From a virus, in the IMG/VR virus record IMGVR_UViG_3300037264_001498, positions 1 to 36,366 of that record: a stretch of DNA of 36,366 bases. One strand, given 5' to 3'. Of this stretch, positions 1 to 8,217 are shown piece by piece. Positions within the stretch are counted from its first letter, which is position 1. Each line of letters begins with the position of its first letter. Made by a program: the position numbers and the translations under genes. Below the pieces are notes generated by a model. The model saw only the letters and a list, made by a program, of their open reading frames with translations, was not told the origin of the DNA and made no database searches.

Positions 1-1408
1 CCGCCTGGTTCAGCGCGGAATTCTTGCGCAGGTACTCGTACGCCACATCGTACAGCGCGTTCGCGGCATGGGTCAGATGCGGCTCCGCATTCTCTTTCGG
101 AACCACGTCCTTGAACGCCACCCACGGACCAATCGTGCCTCCGCACGTAGCAATCGCCGCAGTGCGCTCGATATAGTTGTCTGCAGTTCCCATCGTGTAC
201 CCGGCCACAGGCGTGCGTGTCGCCCGCGCCAGCGTCACCTGCCCCGATCCAATCCCCGCCCCCCGTGGGTAAATCCGCGAGATCAGGTCATACGAATCGG
301 CAGTCCGGGTCAGCGACGTGATAAAGCAGATCGCGGTATTCGCCTCCGCCGCAATCGCGTCCACGATCCTCACCGCCCGCACGTTCGCAGTCGCCGTCAT
401 CGGATCGTTCCGCAACCACACGATCTTGCGCCCGGTTCCCAGCCGGAAATGCTCACCCGACTGTTCCGCCAGGGCGATCAGGACCTCCAGGCAGTTCTCG
501 CCCTCAAACTCGTGGTACAGCAATCCCCCCGTCGAGGCGTATCCCGGCGCCGTCCCAAACGCCCATCCCGCCGGCAACTTTGCCCCCACCAATGCCAGCG
601 CGTCATCCGTCTCCTCTGCGCCCCAGATGTACACCTCGGCCAAATCCACCGTCGTCAAGTCCGCGCTCGGCCGCACCCTCTGGATATACAGGCCGCCCGT
701 CGGCTCCGGCGCCCAGTCGCGGCTCGGCGTGAATACGGCTGTCCCAGACCGCGCAAACATCGCCGTGCCCACGTGCGTGCCATCGGCAATCGTCTGTATC
801 GACCATCCGCCCACCACCCCGGAATAGAACTGCTGGATTGCCGTGCCCGCGTTGCTGTTGACGCTGCCCCCGCCCTTGAACACCCACTCGATGTCCTTGA
901 ACCGCGTGTCGTGCGCCACATACACATAGTCGCCGGGGATATCGTCCAAGGGGGTGTGTAGTGCCAGCGCAAACGAGTCGTATGTTGCCGGATTGCCGTC
1001 GTAGGTCTCCGTCAGGTCCACGTCATCGCCGGGGTGCACGATGATCACCGACTGCGGCGACCCCTTCACATACTCCCAGATGTCCAGCACCCCGACGCTC
1101 TGGTACGTCAGCTCCCGCAACAGATCCGAGCCCGACACCGCGATCATCGTCGGGTCGCCAACCCGCACATCGATGCGGTCGATGATGCCCGCTCCCAGCT
1201 CCGTCACGACTTCGTTGACGATCCCATAGCAGCGCACGATTCGCTTGGGCTGCAGCAGCACCGACTGCGGGTCCGTGGCCGGCATCTCAAACGAGAACTC
1301 GCCCGCCCGATCCAACCTCGCCGTGCTCTGCCAGGCCGTCGCGGTGCGGATCGGCCCCGATCCAAACCGGACCCCGCTCAGGTTCTCGACATCAATCCAG
1401 ATATTCAC
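1..1408 (-). CDS. Tail hub / receptor-region protein, N-terminal 469 residues (gene continues at 36366)
   Basis: This is the first part of a tail-tip protein that starts at GTG 1408, three bases after the TAG of the distal tail gene, with a GGGA-type ribosome site upstream. The frame stays open to position 1. The last codons (NSALNQA) recur in the same frame at 36344-36364, where the protein continues to a stop at 35321, giving about 809 residues in all. The N-terminus (NIWIDVENLSG, then a GSDLLREL segment near residue 115) and the place after Dit fit a baseplate hub of the ReqiPepy6 gp37 or prophage tail-endopeptidase type. I see no clear catalytic motif. The hub would close the tail tube and carry the receptor-binding parts. 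The structural role is fairly sure; the exact family is inferred. Confidence 0.8.
   Translation of the reverse strand, partial: MNIWIDVENLSGVRFGSGPIRTATAWQSTARLDRAGEFSFEMPATDPQSVLLQPKRIVRCYGIVNEVVTELGAGIIDRIDVRVGDPTMIAVSGSDLLRELTYQSVGVLDIWEYVKGSPQSVIIVHPGDDVDLTETYDGNPATYDSFALALHTPLDDIPGDYVYVAHDTRFKDIEWVFKGGGSVNSNAGTAIQQFYSGVVGGWSIQTIADGTHVGTAMFARSGTAVFTPSRDWAPEPTGGLYIQRVRPSADLTTVDLAEVYIWGAEETDDALALVGAKLPAGWAFGTAPGYASTGGLLYHEFEGENCLEVLIALAEQSGEHFRLGTGRKIVWLRNDPMTATANVRAVRIVDAIAAEANTAICFITSLTRTADSYDLISRIYPRGAGIGSGQVTLARATRTPVAGYTMGTADNYIERTAAIATCGGTIGPWVAFKDVVPKENAEPHLTHAANALYDVAYEYLRKNSALNQA
2..24. repeat. Terminal direct repeat, left copy (contig-closing overlap)
   Basis: These 23 bases are identical to 36344-36366 and include an EcoRI-type GAATTC. 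The reading frame of the tail hub gene passes through both copies in register, so the repeat is best explained as the overlap left by linearising a circular or circularly permuted genome. It is too short to be a biological terminal repeat. Confidence 0.85.
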
Positions 1409-1411
1409 CGG

Positions 1412-2194
1412 CTATTCCCACGCATCGTAGAACGTCGCCTTGAACGTGCTCGCCGTGCCGCCCCCAGCGTATGTCACCGTGATCGTGCCCGCGCCCGGTG
1501 GAATGCTCAGCCAGTGGTCGCTCTTGTGGCTCGCTGTCAGCGCGAATGCGGCATAGTCCGCCACGCCGCCATTCAGCACCGTTCGCGCCCCGCAATCCAC
1601 CACCAGCGCCGACCCCGCTCCCACGGTCCCGCCGTACTGCCACTCGCAGTCCCCGTACCCCACCTTCACCGACGTCAGCGCCGCACCCACTGCGCCCACC
1701 GTCACCACTACATCCGTCGCCGCCTGGTTGCCGCCATTGCTCACCGCCACCGCAGCTGCGGACGCCGGCAGCACCCCCGCGGTGTCATGCAGCGTTCCGT
1801 ACCACGCCGACCACACCTGGAATTCCAGCGACAGCGGCTGGTGGTACAGTCCATCCGGCCCCCGTTGCTGGCCCACGCGCAGCAGCCGCGCCCACGACCA
1901 CACCGTGCCGCCCCCGCCCGAGGCGACCAGGTACAGCGCCTGGCGCTGCCCCCGCATCCCCCGCAACTGCGCCACCGTCGCCACCAGCGTCGCCGTCGTT
2001 GGGTTCTCCGCCGTGCACTCCCACGTCACCGTATACGGATACTCCGTGTTCGCCGTGCCCGCTCCCCTGGCATCGAACGCCGCCCCGCCGGGCAGCATCG
2101 CCGTGGCCTCGAGTGTCCGCCCGGTGCCCACGTCGCCCGAGATCGCCCGATTCGGCAGCGTCACCGTTCCGAACTGAATCGGTCTGTGGCTCAT
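1412..2194 (-). CDS. Distal tail protein (Dit-like)
   Basis: This 260-residue protein lies between the tape measure and hub genes, the usual place of Dit, the ring that joins the tail tube to the baseplate. The start MSHRPIQFG at 2194 overlaps the TGA of the tape measure gene by 4 bases (ATGA). The N-terminal half has the pattern of a beta-rich belt domain with short strands. The C-terminal half (about residues 150-260) is rich in Gly, Ala, Val and Thr and ends in a strand-rich segment (TITVTYAGG...FKATFYDAWE), like the second galectin-like domain of long Dit proteins. The call rests on gene order and general sequence character; no unique motif proves it. Confidence 0.7.
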   Translation of the reverse strand: MSHRPIQFGTVTLPNRAISGDVGTGRTLEATAMLPGGAAFDARGAGTANTEYPYTVTWECTAENPTTATLVATVAQLRGMRGQRQALYLVASGGGGTVWSWARLLRVGQQRGPDGLYHQPLSLEFQVWSAWYGTLHDTAGVLPASAAAVAVSNGGNQAATDVVVTVGAVGAALTSVKVGYGDCEWQYGGTVGAGSALVVDCGARTVLNGGVADYAAFALTASHKSDHWLSIPPGAGTITVTYAGGGTASTFKATFYDAWE

Positions 2195-4803
2195 GCTTGC
2201 CCCGCTGCGCGCATCGCCTGCAGGATGCCCGTCCTGGCCGCGCGCTCGATCCCGGACGCATCACCGTTCGCATAGATGTTGACTGTGATCGTTGGCGCCG
2301 CCCCTTTACCCACCGGTGTCACCGTCACCCTCTCCGGACCCGACTCTCCCACGCCAATCTTGGTGGGGCGGTTGAAAATCCCGTCCAGACCCCCGGCGTA
2401 CCATCCCGTGACATCCTCACCCCGCGACCTCTGGTCCGTTCCGGGTGTCACATTCGGGAACGCGGCGCCGGGCGTCGCAACCGCACCTTCGATCCCCAAC
2501 AAGTCCTTCAACCACTGCGGGATGTCGTTCTTGAGGTTGTTGAACCACGTAGTCACATCGGCCCATGCCGACTTCAATCCGTCCCAGATGCTATTGCCCA
2601 CATTGTGGCCAAACTTTTGCAGCGCTTCGGTTACGTTCTTGTGCACCTGCTCCAGATCCACCCCGAGGATCGTCTTGCTGCCAAACACCAGGTTCTTGAA
2701 GTTGACAGTCAGCAAGTCCCAGGCGCCCTGCGCGATGTCTCCCCAACCCTTGCGCCACGTGTCCGTCCACTGCCCCTTGCTGATGCTTTCCAGGAGGCCG
2801 GTTAGCACCTCAATACCACCTGACCCAATCTTGGCCACGCCAGCCAGGGCCCCCGTGATATTCTTCCACAATTGCCCCGCCCACAGCGCGGCCTTGCCGC
2901 CAATATCCTCCCAGTCCAACTCTGGCTTCGCCTTTATAGTTGTGGGAATGTCACTGAGCTCCACCCCCAGCATTTGCGCCATTTGCAGGCGCTGCCATTC
3001 GGGCATCAGTGGCTCCGGGAACTGGAATATGAGGCCTAGCTTCACCACCGCATCCCACGCAACCGTCAGCGACTTACCAATATCCGCCAGTGCTACCTCC
3101 GTAGTCGTCTTCAGCCCCGGCAATTCGGCCCTGATCCCCTCGGTCAGGCCAGCGGCAAACGGCTTCGCTACGTCGTCCCGCACCTTCGGCCATTCCGTCT
3201 TGATCCAGTCCCAGGCCCCCTGCAGCGCCCCAACAATCCCGCCCTCGCGCTCGATCGGGATGTCATTCAACGACACCCCGAGCGCATCCGCCATCGACTT
3301 GCGCTCGGCATCGCTATACTTGGGCTTGCCCAGCACAACGTCCAGCCCCCCGGTAGCCAGCGGCTTCAGAATATCATCCCGCACCCCCGGCCACGTATCC
3401 GCGAACCACCCCTGGGCATCCTCGAAAGCGCCCGTCAGCCACGTCTTTGCCTTCGGCCAGTTCTGGTCCACCCACGTCTTCACTCCAGACAAGGCATCCC
3501 GAATCCCCAGAAAGTTCGTCGCGTATGCCACACCCAGCCCGGCGACGGCTGCCAACACGAGCCCGATGGGCGACAGCAGCCCGCCCAGCAGGGTCGCGAA
3601 CGTACCCAGCACCATCAGCACCGGCCCAAGTACCACCCCAATCCCGGCGAATGCCAGCCCCAGCTTGAGCGTCTTGTCATCCAGACCGCGCACCCAGTTG
3701 ATGGCCGGTCGAATGTACCGGTCGATCAACTGTCGCAGCGGAGGCATGAGCCGGTTGCCAATGGTAATTGACAATGCGGTCAGCGTGTTCTTCAGATTCG
3801 CCCACTCCGCGCTAAAGCTGCGAGTCTGAATCTCGAACGCTCGCTGCGTCGCGCCCGCTGCGACCCCCATGGTCTTCAGGTCCGCCGTGAACGGCTTCAT
3901 CTCGCCGCGGGTCAGCGCGAGCGCGCCCTTGAGGGCTCGGCTCTCGGGAAATATCGCAGCCAACGCCTCAGCGTTCCCGCCCGCCTTAGCCGTGAGGTCC
4001 GCCATGACCCCCGCCAATCCCTTAGTCTGGATCGCGGTAGCCGACAGGTTGATGCCCAGCGCATTGGCCGCCTTCTTGGCTCCGTCAGCGGGCGAAATGA
4101 ACGAGAGCAAGACTCGATTGAGCGCCGTTGCCGCTTCCGGCGCGCTGATCCCGGCCTTGGTCAGTGTCGCGAACGCCGCGCCCACTTCCTCAATCGGCAC
4201 CTTCGCGACAGCCGCGCTGCTGATCACGTCCCCCAGGTTCGTGGCCAGGTCAGCGAACGTGAGCACGCCCACATCCACGGTCTTGAACAGCACATCGCTA
4301 ACCCGCGCCGCCTCCGTCGCCGGCATCACGTATGCGTTCAGCACGCCCATGATCGCCCGCGCCGCCGTCTGCGTGTCGGAGAGTCCAGCGCTCGCCGCCT
4401 TGGTCGAGACCCCGAGCACGTTCATGGCGTCGGCCCCAAAAAAGCCGCTGGACTGGATGTCGTAGAATGCCCGGGCCAATCCCGACGCCGTGTCCGTAGT
4501 CTTCGTCAGGTCGGTGGACATCTTGACAAAGGTAGCGGACAGCAGTCCGATGTTCTCGTCCGTGTCCTTGCTGATGCTCTGGATGTTACGCATCTCGCGA
4601 TCCAGCTCCGACGTCGCCTTGACCGCCGCCCCGCCGATGCCCAGCAGTGGCACCGTCAGCCCCAGCGTAGCCTTTGCGCCGACGCTCTGCATCGTCGCGC
4701 CCGCATTCATCAGCTTGGTTTCCGTCGTCGCCAACCCCGCGTTGAGCGACGTCAGATCCGCCCCGATCTTTACGAACAGACTCGCAATCTGCTCAGCTGC
4801 CAT
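2191..4803 (-). CDS. Tail tape measure protein
   Basis: At 870 residues this is the longest uninterrupted gene in the window. It sits directly after the tail assembly chaperones, where siphoviruses place the tape measure. The N-terminus (SLFVKIGADLTSLNAGLATTE) and the following Ala/Lys/Thr-rich helical region match the TP901-type tape measure family. A block near residues 370-430 contains long hydrophobic stretches (VVLGPVLMVLGTFATLLGG), as seen in tape measures that later enter the host membrane. The start at ATG 4803 overlaps by one base the stop of the -1 frameshift product of the upstream gene. If the usual rule of roughly 0.15 nm per residue holds, the tail would be about 130 nm long. 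No peptidase or lysozyme domain is evident. Confidence 0.93.
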   Translation of the reverse strand: MAAEQIASLFVKIGADLTSLNAGLATTETKLMNAGATMQSVGAKATLGLTVPLLGIGGAAVKATSELDREMRNIQSISKDTDENIGLLSATFVKMSTDLTKTTDTASGLARAFYDIQSSGFFGADAMNVLGVSTKAASAGLSDTQTAARAIMGVLNAYVMPATEAARVSDVLFKTVDVGVLTFADLATNLGDVISSAAVAKVPIEEVGAAFATLTKAGISAPEAATALNRVLLSFISPADGAKKAANALGINLSATAIQTKGLAGVMADLTAKAGGNAEALAAIFPESRALKGALALTRGEMKPFTADLKTMGVAAGATQRAFEIQTRSFSAEWANLKNTLTALSITIGNRLMPPLRQLIDRYIRPAINWVRGLDDKTLKLGLAFAGIGVVLGPVLMVLGTFATLLGGLLSPIGLVLAAVAGLGVAYATNFLGIRDALSGVKTWVDQNWPKAKTWLTGAFEDAQGWFADTWPGVRDDILKPLATGGLDVVLGKPKYSDAERKSMADALGVSLNDIPIEREGGIVGALQGAWDWIKTEWPKVRDDVAKPFAAGLTEGIRAELPGLKTTTEVALADIGKSLTVAWDAVVKLGLIFQFPEPLMPEWQRLQMAQMLGVELSDIPTTIKAKPELDWEDIGGKAALWAGQLWKNITGALAGVAKIGSGGIEVLTGLLESISKGQWTDTWRKGWGDIAQGAWDLLTVNFKNLVFGSKTILGVDLEQVHKNVTEALQKFGHNVGNSIWDGLKSAWADVTTWFNNLKNDIPQWLKDLLGIEGAVATPGAAFPNVTPGTDQRSRGEDVTGWYAGGLDGIFNRPTKIGVGESGPERVTVTPVGKGAAPTITVNIYANGDASGIERAARTGILQAMRAAGQA

Positions 4804-5254
4804 CAGTCACTCGCGACTTTCTGCCCCCGGAATACCGCTAACCCCTCAGCCACTTCCCCCAGGTCCAAACTGTCCACATACTCCAGCGTCCAGCCCTGCA
4901 TCCGCTCCGCCAACAACCACCGCAACGCCGGCCACGGCACGTCCTGGTTGAACCTCAGCCCGACGTAGGTGGCCTTGGCGAGTTTTTTGAGCTGGTCAGC
5001 TTGGCGTTCAGATGCTGCACCGCCTCCCCCACCAGATTCAGCAAGTCCCCCAGATCCAGGGCCGGGTACGCCGCCGGGTCGCTCGGCGCGCCCTCAAACT
5101 CCCACGACTCGATCATGCGCGCGCACACCTTTACCGAGTCGTCATACCCCAGCTCAACCCCCGCCATGCCCCGCACCGTCTGCACAATGTCCCAGTTCTC
5201 TCGCGCCGGCAGGTACGCCTTGAACGTCACCTGCTTGCCTCCGATGATCGGCAT
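4803..5254 (-). CDS. Tail assembly chaperone, -1 frameshift product (lambda gpGT-like)
   Basis: Ribosomes that slip back one base at AAAAAAC (4988-4982) would leave the 99-residue frame after codon 91 and read 59 more codons (KLAKATYVGLRF... to ...GQKVASD). They stop at TGA 4805-4803, which overlaps the tape measure ATG by one base. The product would be about 150 residues. The extension frame has no start of its own with a good ribosome site and fills exactly the space before the tape measure gene. In lambda and most siphoviruses the fused form is made at a few percent and recruits tube subunits to the tape measure. Site and frames are read directly; use of the site is inferred. Confidence 0.8.
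4955..5254 (-). CDS. Tail assembly chaperone (lambda gpG-like)
   Basis: This 99-residue protein lies between the major tail protein and the tape measure genes and begins MPIIGGKQVTFKAYLPARENWDI. It has a typical small mixed fold and an acidic middle. Near its end the codons TCA AAA AAC form a canonical slippery heptamer in the right register, and the unshifted frame stops soon after at 4955 (…PPTSG). It would be the abundant, unshifted chaperone that keeps the tape measure soluble during tail assembly. The call rests on position, size and the slippery site, since these proteins show little sequence conservation. Confidence 0.8.
   Translation of the reverse strand: MPIIGGKQVTFKAYLPARENWDIVQTVRGMAGVELGYDDSVKVCARMIESWEFEGAPSDPAAYPALDLGDLLNLVGEAVQHLNAKLTSSKNSPRPPTSG
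4982..4988 (-). promoter_or_regulatory. -1 programmed frameshift site AAAAAAC
   Basis: On the minus strand the heptamer reads A AAA AAC in the register xxA AAA AAC of the chaperone gene. This matches X XXY YYZ, one of the most efficient -1 sites known. The -1 frame continues open to the tape measure start. Confidence 0.8.
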
Positions 5255-5303
5255 CTCACCCTCCTTGTGATCGGGGCGGAGCTCCCACCCCGCCCCGTCG
5301 GCT

Positions 5304-5708
5304 CTAGTACGTCGCTTCCGTCACCAGCGAGCTGAATTGAATCGTCGCCTTGACCGTGATGCCGTCGTCGAACGGCATGTCGATGTTGCGGCTTTTCAAC
5401 AGCGCTCGCGTCCACGTCCACTTCGGAGAACCGGTCGCCGTGCCCTTCGGCGCCACGATCAGCGTCCCCGCAGTCCCCGGCGCGATCCCCGCCCACACCG
5501 TGGTCGTGGCGCCGTCGTAGAACAGCTCCAGGTCGAGCGAGCCGTCCCTGAGCGTGTTGATGTAGTAGTGGAAGGTGTCGTCCGCTGCCGTCAGGTCGAT
5601 GGTGTTGCCCTCGTCCTTCACCGATACCTTGGTGAAATCCGGACTCAGGTCCACCCCGGCCAGCGTCAGGAACACATCCTTCCCCGAGATTCTGCCCGTA
5701 TTCGTCAT
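5304..5708 (-). CDS. Major tail (tube) protein
   Basis: This 134-residue protein starts at ATG 5708 (MTNTGRISGKDVFLTLAG), seven or so bases after GGGAGG. An upstream in-frame extension exists but lacks a ribosome site and overlaps the neighbouring gene. The sequence (VDLSPDFTKVSVKDEGNTIDLTAADDTFHYYI..) has the alternating strand pattern of tail tube subunits. It lies between the tail terminator and the tail chaperones, the standard order. It would polymerise into the tube around the tape measure. At 134 residues it is on the short side but within the range of tube proteins without an added Ig domain. Confidence 0.8.
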   Translation of the reverse strand: MTNTGRISGKDVFLTLAGVDLSPDFTKVSVKDEGNTIDLTAADDTFHYYINTLRDGSLDLELFYDGATTTVWAGIAPGTAGTLIVAPKGTATGSPKWTWTRALLKSRNIDMPFDDGITVKATIQFSSLVTEATY

Positions 5709-5718
5709 GGGTACCTCC

Positions 5719-6132
5719 CTATGCTTCTGCCAGTCGGATTCGATACAGCGCGCCGCGGTGCCACCACAACTGGCCCGCGGTGTCGTCCACATAGGCAACG
5801 TCAGACTCGCGAGTCGTCCAATAGTTGCCAAACCCGGTCACCGTCAGGACCGTGCCGTGGAGCAGGGTATCCACGAGTCCATCGATCACCCCTGCGTCTT
5901 TCGGCCCCACCGATGACACCGCCTTGATCTGGTACCATAGCGTGAGCGCACGTCTGGGCGAGCTGTTGTCGTCGCCCCCCGCCTGGTGGTTGAACACAAC
6001 AAAGTGTGTTCCCGCCCCCTGCGGTGCCACAGAGTCATAGATCGCCGTGCCGCCCATGTACGATACCAACGCCGACCCGGCCGCGAGAGCCGAGTACAGT
6101 GCCGTCCCAATGGCCCCGAATGTGTCAGCCAA
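5719..6132 (-). CDS. Tail terminator-like protein (DUF3168-type position)
   Basis: This 137-residue protein begins MADTFGAIGTALYSALAAG and overlaps the upstream gp10-like gene by 8 bases. It lies directly before the tail tube gene. The pattern is an N-terminal helix (a short chain that sets up a low-numbered coordinate of the virion), then HFVVFNHQAGG..., then LTLWYQIKAVS... with strands, and LYRIRLAEA at the end. This is what DUF3168 and lambda gpU-type tail completion proteins look like. Such proteins cap the growing tail and form the interface to the head. The family call comes from pattern and order and not from a diagnostic residue. Confidence 0.7.
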   Translation of the reverse strand: MADTFGAIGTALYSALAAGSALVSYMGGTAIYDSVAPQGAGTHFVVFNHQAGGDDNSSPRRALTLWYQIKAVSSVGPKDAGVIDGLVDTLLHGTVLTVTGFGNYWTTRESDVAYVDDTAGQLWWHRGALYRIRLAEA

Positions 6133-6472
6133 GGTTGAACGCCTCCGGCTTGCTGACCTTGATCGAGTTCTTCAGCGCGCCCGTCCGCACCGGCGCGTAC
6201 GCCTTCGCAATCCCCTCCGCGTCGTGCGCGATCTTGTCGATGAACGTGTCCATCGCCTCCAGGTTGGCGATCTGTCCCATCCCCTCTTTCATCGGCCCCC
6301 GCACCGCCTCCACCGCCGGCGTCATAAACGGATGCGGCGCCATGTACCTCGTCCCAAACTCCTGGTACACGCCGTACTTGACGCCATCGTGCAGTATCCG
6401 CGTCGGCTCGCCCTTGCACTTTTCCAGCAGCTCCAGCAGCCGCGCCATCTCGGTCACGATCACAACGCTCAT
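6125..6472 (-). CDS. HK97 gp10-like neck / tail completion protein, motifs in permuted order
   Basis: This 115-residue protein carries the two hallmark pieces of the HK97 gp10 family: a GT..MAPHPFMTPA segment (residues about 40-53) and an APVRTGALKNSI segment (about 92-103). In the usual proteins the APV.TGAL..SI piece comes first and the GT...PF..PA piece near the end. Here the order is reversed, as in a circular permutation. The gene overlaps its neighbours by 4 and 8 bases and sits between the head closure and tail terminator genes, as expected for a neck component that links head and tail. Confidence 0.75.
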   Translation of the reverse strand: MSVVIVTEMARLLELLEKCKGEPTRILHDGVKYGVYQEFGTRYMAPHPFMTPAVEAVRGPMKEGMGQIANLEAMDTFIDKIAHDAEGIAKAYAPVRTGALKNSIKVSKPEAFNLG

Positions 6473-6837
6473 GCCGCCCTCTGCAACTCCACCCGCGTCC
6501 CCACCAACTCCGAGTCACTTGTGTTGATCTGAACCACCTGGTACGTCAGCCCCTTGTGGATCACCCGATCCGTGAGGGCCACGGTCTGGTCATGCGCCAC
6601 CGTCAGCATCCACGTATAGCCCTCTCGCATCTGGCTCAGCGTCACGCCCTGAAAGCGCTGCGTGATCACGTGCGCCATCCGGCACGGGATCGCCGTGCCC
6701 CTGGCCGTCCACGCCTCCGTCCACCCGCCCGCGCCATCGCTCGTGCGCGCCATCGAGTCGATCTCGCACGTGTCCGGCAGATGCGCCTCCAGGTGGTCGC
6801 GCATCGCCGAGAGCTCACTCGCGGTCAAAATCGCCAT
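6469..6837 (-). CDS. Head closure / head-tail adaptor (SPP1 gp16-like)
   Basis: This 122-residue protein begins MAILTASELSAMRDHLEAHLPDTCEI and contains a WTEAWTARGTAIPCRM segment, then a strand-rich C-terminal half (YTWMLTVAHDQTVALTDRVIHKGLTYQVV). This is the common pattern of phage head-tail joining proteins, in which a short N-terminal helix is followed by a small beta barrel. In SPP1 the equivalent, gp16, plugs the portal after packaging. It overlaps the upstream connector gene by 23 bases and the downstream gene by 4. The order connector, head closure, gp10-like, tail terminator, tail tube is the classical one and supports the call. Confidence 0.8.
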   Translation of the reverse strand: MAILTASELSAMRDHLEAHLPDTCEIDSMARTSDGAGGWTEAWTARGTAIPCRMAHVITQRFQGVTLSQMREGYTWMLTVAHDQTVALTDRVIHKGLTYQVVQINTSDSELVGTRVELQRAA

Positions 6838-7411
6838 TGCGCCATGCCCTCACCGTCACCGGCTGCGCCTGTGCATCCAACATCTGGGCCATCATCTGGC
6901 AGTGCTTGAACCAGTCCGACCGGCTCAGCCGGTGCCCGTCCGCCTCGAACGAGTAGTACGCCGCCACGTTGCCCGCCTGCATCCGCCACGCATCCGCCGC
7001 CGCCGCCGCCAAGTCGTACGCGTACCCCGTCAGGTACAGCGCCGTCCCCACCTGGTCGGCGACCATCGTCACGATGCCGCGGATATAGTCAGCGGTATAG
7101 TCCGCCGTCCCACGCTGAGCGCCCGCCGAGTCCTCGATCTGGAAGCAGGCCGTGCCCGACTCCAGGTTGCGGAACCGGGAGTGATAGGTCTTGTACACCG
7201 TCGTCGTGCCCGACGTGTACGTCGTCTCCATCTCCAGCGGCTCCCGCCACACCCGCGTCTGGTGCGGGTCGATGATGTCCTGGGCCTGGAGCCCGGACCA
7301 CGTCGCCGCAGCCGCGTCGTTGACCAGCAATCGCCAGCGCGTGATCAGATCCACCATGCCCGCCCGCACCCCGCCGCTGGCTGGCGTTCCGGTCCCTGTG
7401 CCAGTGGTCAT
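6815..7411 (-). CDS. Head-tail connector-like protein
   Basis: This 198-residue protein starts at ATG 7411, overlapping the TAA of the preceding gene by one base. It is mainly helical at its ends (GGVRAGMVDLITRWRLLVNDAA; ADAWRMQAGNVAAYYSFEADGHRLSRSDWFKHCQMM), with a strand-rich centre. Two helices at the end that lead into WFKHC..M resemble the helical packing of gp6/gp15-type adaptor proteins that sit under the portal. Its place just upstream of the head closure gene supports this. The size is above that of the HK97 gp6 type (about 110), so an added central beta domain is likely. Family assignment is by context. Confidence 0.6.
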   Translation of the reverse strand: MTTGTGTGTPASGGVRAGMVDLITRWRLLVNDAAAATWSGLQAQDIIDPHQTRVWREPLEMETTYTSGTTTVYKTYHSRFRNLESGTACFQIEDSAGAQRGTADYTADYIRGIVTMVADQVGTALYLTGYAYDLAAAAADAWRMQAGNVAAYYSFEADGHRLSRSDWFKHCQMMAQMLDAQAQPVTVRAWRNGDFDRE

Positions 7412-8118
7412 TACGCCACCACCTCCGTGTCAGGGTTCGTAAAGTTCCACCCCGACTTTGCACGCCACACGTAGTACGTCCCCGCGTCCAGGTAGAACGT
7501 CACCACTCCGAGGTCGTTCGTCGTCCCACTCGCAACGATCCCCGTCCCATCGCTCGCCGTCGTCACCCATACATCCGCCTGGCCGATTGGCGTGCCGCCT
7601 ACGCTGGACGTCAGGGTGTACGTGAACGTGATCGCGCCCGACCCCAGCGTCTGCACATGGTCGATCTGGTCACTCAGCGTCTCCAGTGTGTCTGCGTCCG
7701 CGCCAACCCTGGCAATCTGCGTGGCTCCGGTGTCAGCGCTCTTGATCGGGTAGGCCGTGCTCTCGTCAAACTTGCCCGCTGTGATCGCATCGTCGGCCAG
7801 GGTCATCGCCGCGCCCGCCGCCACGTCCTGGAGGTCACTCACACGCTTGGTGTCAGACACGTCCGTTGCCACAACGCTCGCCGTGGCGATACCCCCGATG
7901 GTCGCGGTCAGGTACATCTCGACGCAATCCCCCGCCGTCAATGCGGGCAGTGTCACTGACCACTTGTACGGGTTCGAGCCAGTGATCGTGACTGCGGCAC
8001 CATTGGCAACGCCGTTGACATACAGAGCGCCAACCGGCCCCACCGTCGGCGCAATCAGTGCACCCGTGTGGTCGGTACAGGTGATTAGCCCTGCCCAGAC
8101 CTGTCCAGATTTGACCAT
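7411..8118 (-). CDS. Virion structural protein with C-terminal Ig-like / CarboxypepD_reg-like domain
   Basis: This 235-residue protein starts at ATG 8118, directly after the TAG of the small zinc-ribbon gene. Residues 1-90 form a strand-rich domain that contains YKWSVTLPALTAGD. Residues 95-160 hold a helical stretch (KSADTGATQIARVGADADTLETLSDQ). Residues 162-233 look like an Ig-like or carboxypeptidase-regulatory-like sandwich, with the pattern TPIGQADVWV....GTTNDLGVVTFYLDAGTYYVWR. Such sandwiches are common on phage surfaces, where they weakly bind glycans or cells. It lies in the late operon with the other virion proteins, so a surface or fibre role is likely. The exact location on the particle is unknown. 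Confidence 0.6.
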   Translation of the reverse strand: MVKSGQVWAGLITCTDHTGALIAPTVGPVGALYVNGVANGAAVTITGSNPYKWSVTLPALTAGDCVEMYLTATIGGIATASVVATDVSDTKRVSDLQDVAAGAAMTLADDAITAGKFDESTAYPIKSADTGATQIARVGADADTLETLSDQIDHVQTLGSGAITFTYTLTSSVGGTPIGQADVWVTTASDGTGIVASGTTNDLGVVTFYLDAGTYYVWRAKSGWNFTNPDTEVVA

Positions 8119-8217
8119 CTATGCCCCCTCGTGCGCCTCCAGGGCGCATCGCAGACACTTATCGCCGTCCCAATAGTCGTCGCTATCCACCCAGTAGCCG
8201 CAGATTGGGCACTTCAT
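8119..8217 (-). CDS. Small zinc-ribbon protein
   Basis: This 32-residue protein reads MKCPICGYW... with a second pair CLRC near residue 22. Two CxxC pairs 17 residues apart are the mark of a zinc ribbon. Its ATG overlaps the stop of the preceding gene (ATGA), and its TAG touches the ATG of the next gene, so it is tightly coupled in the late operon. The function is unknown; it may be an accessory to assembly or host interaction. Confidence 0.65.
   Translation of the reverse strand: MKCPICGYWVDSDDYWDGDKCLRCALEAHEGA

Noticed and set aside
2-24. Terminal repeat as a cos site, att site or true terminal redundancy
   Set aside because: It is only 23 bases and lies inside a coding frame that is open on both sides, so it is best seen as an assembly overlap of a closed molecule.
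1034-2275. Long plus-strand open frames here and in many other places
   Set aside because: They are Arg/Pro/His-rich mirror frames of good minus-strand genes, caused by high G+C; they lack ribosome sites and family features. I find no convincing plus-strand gene.
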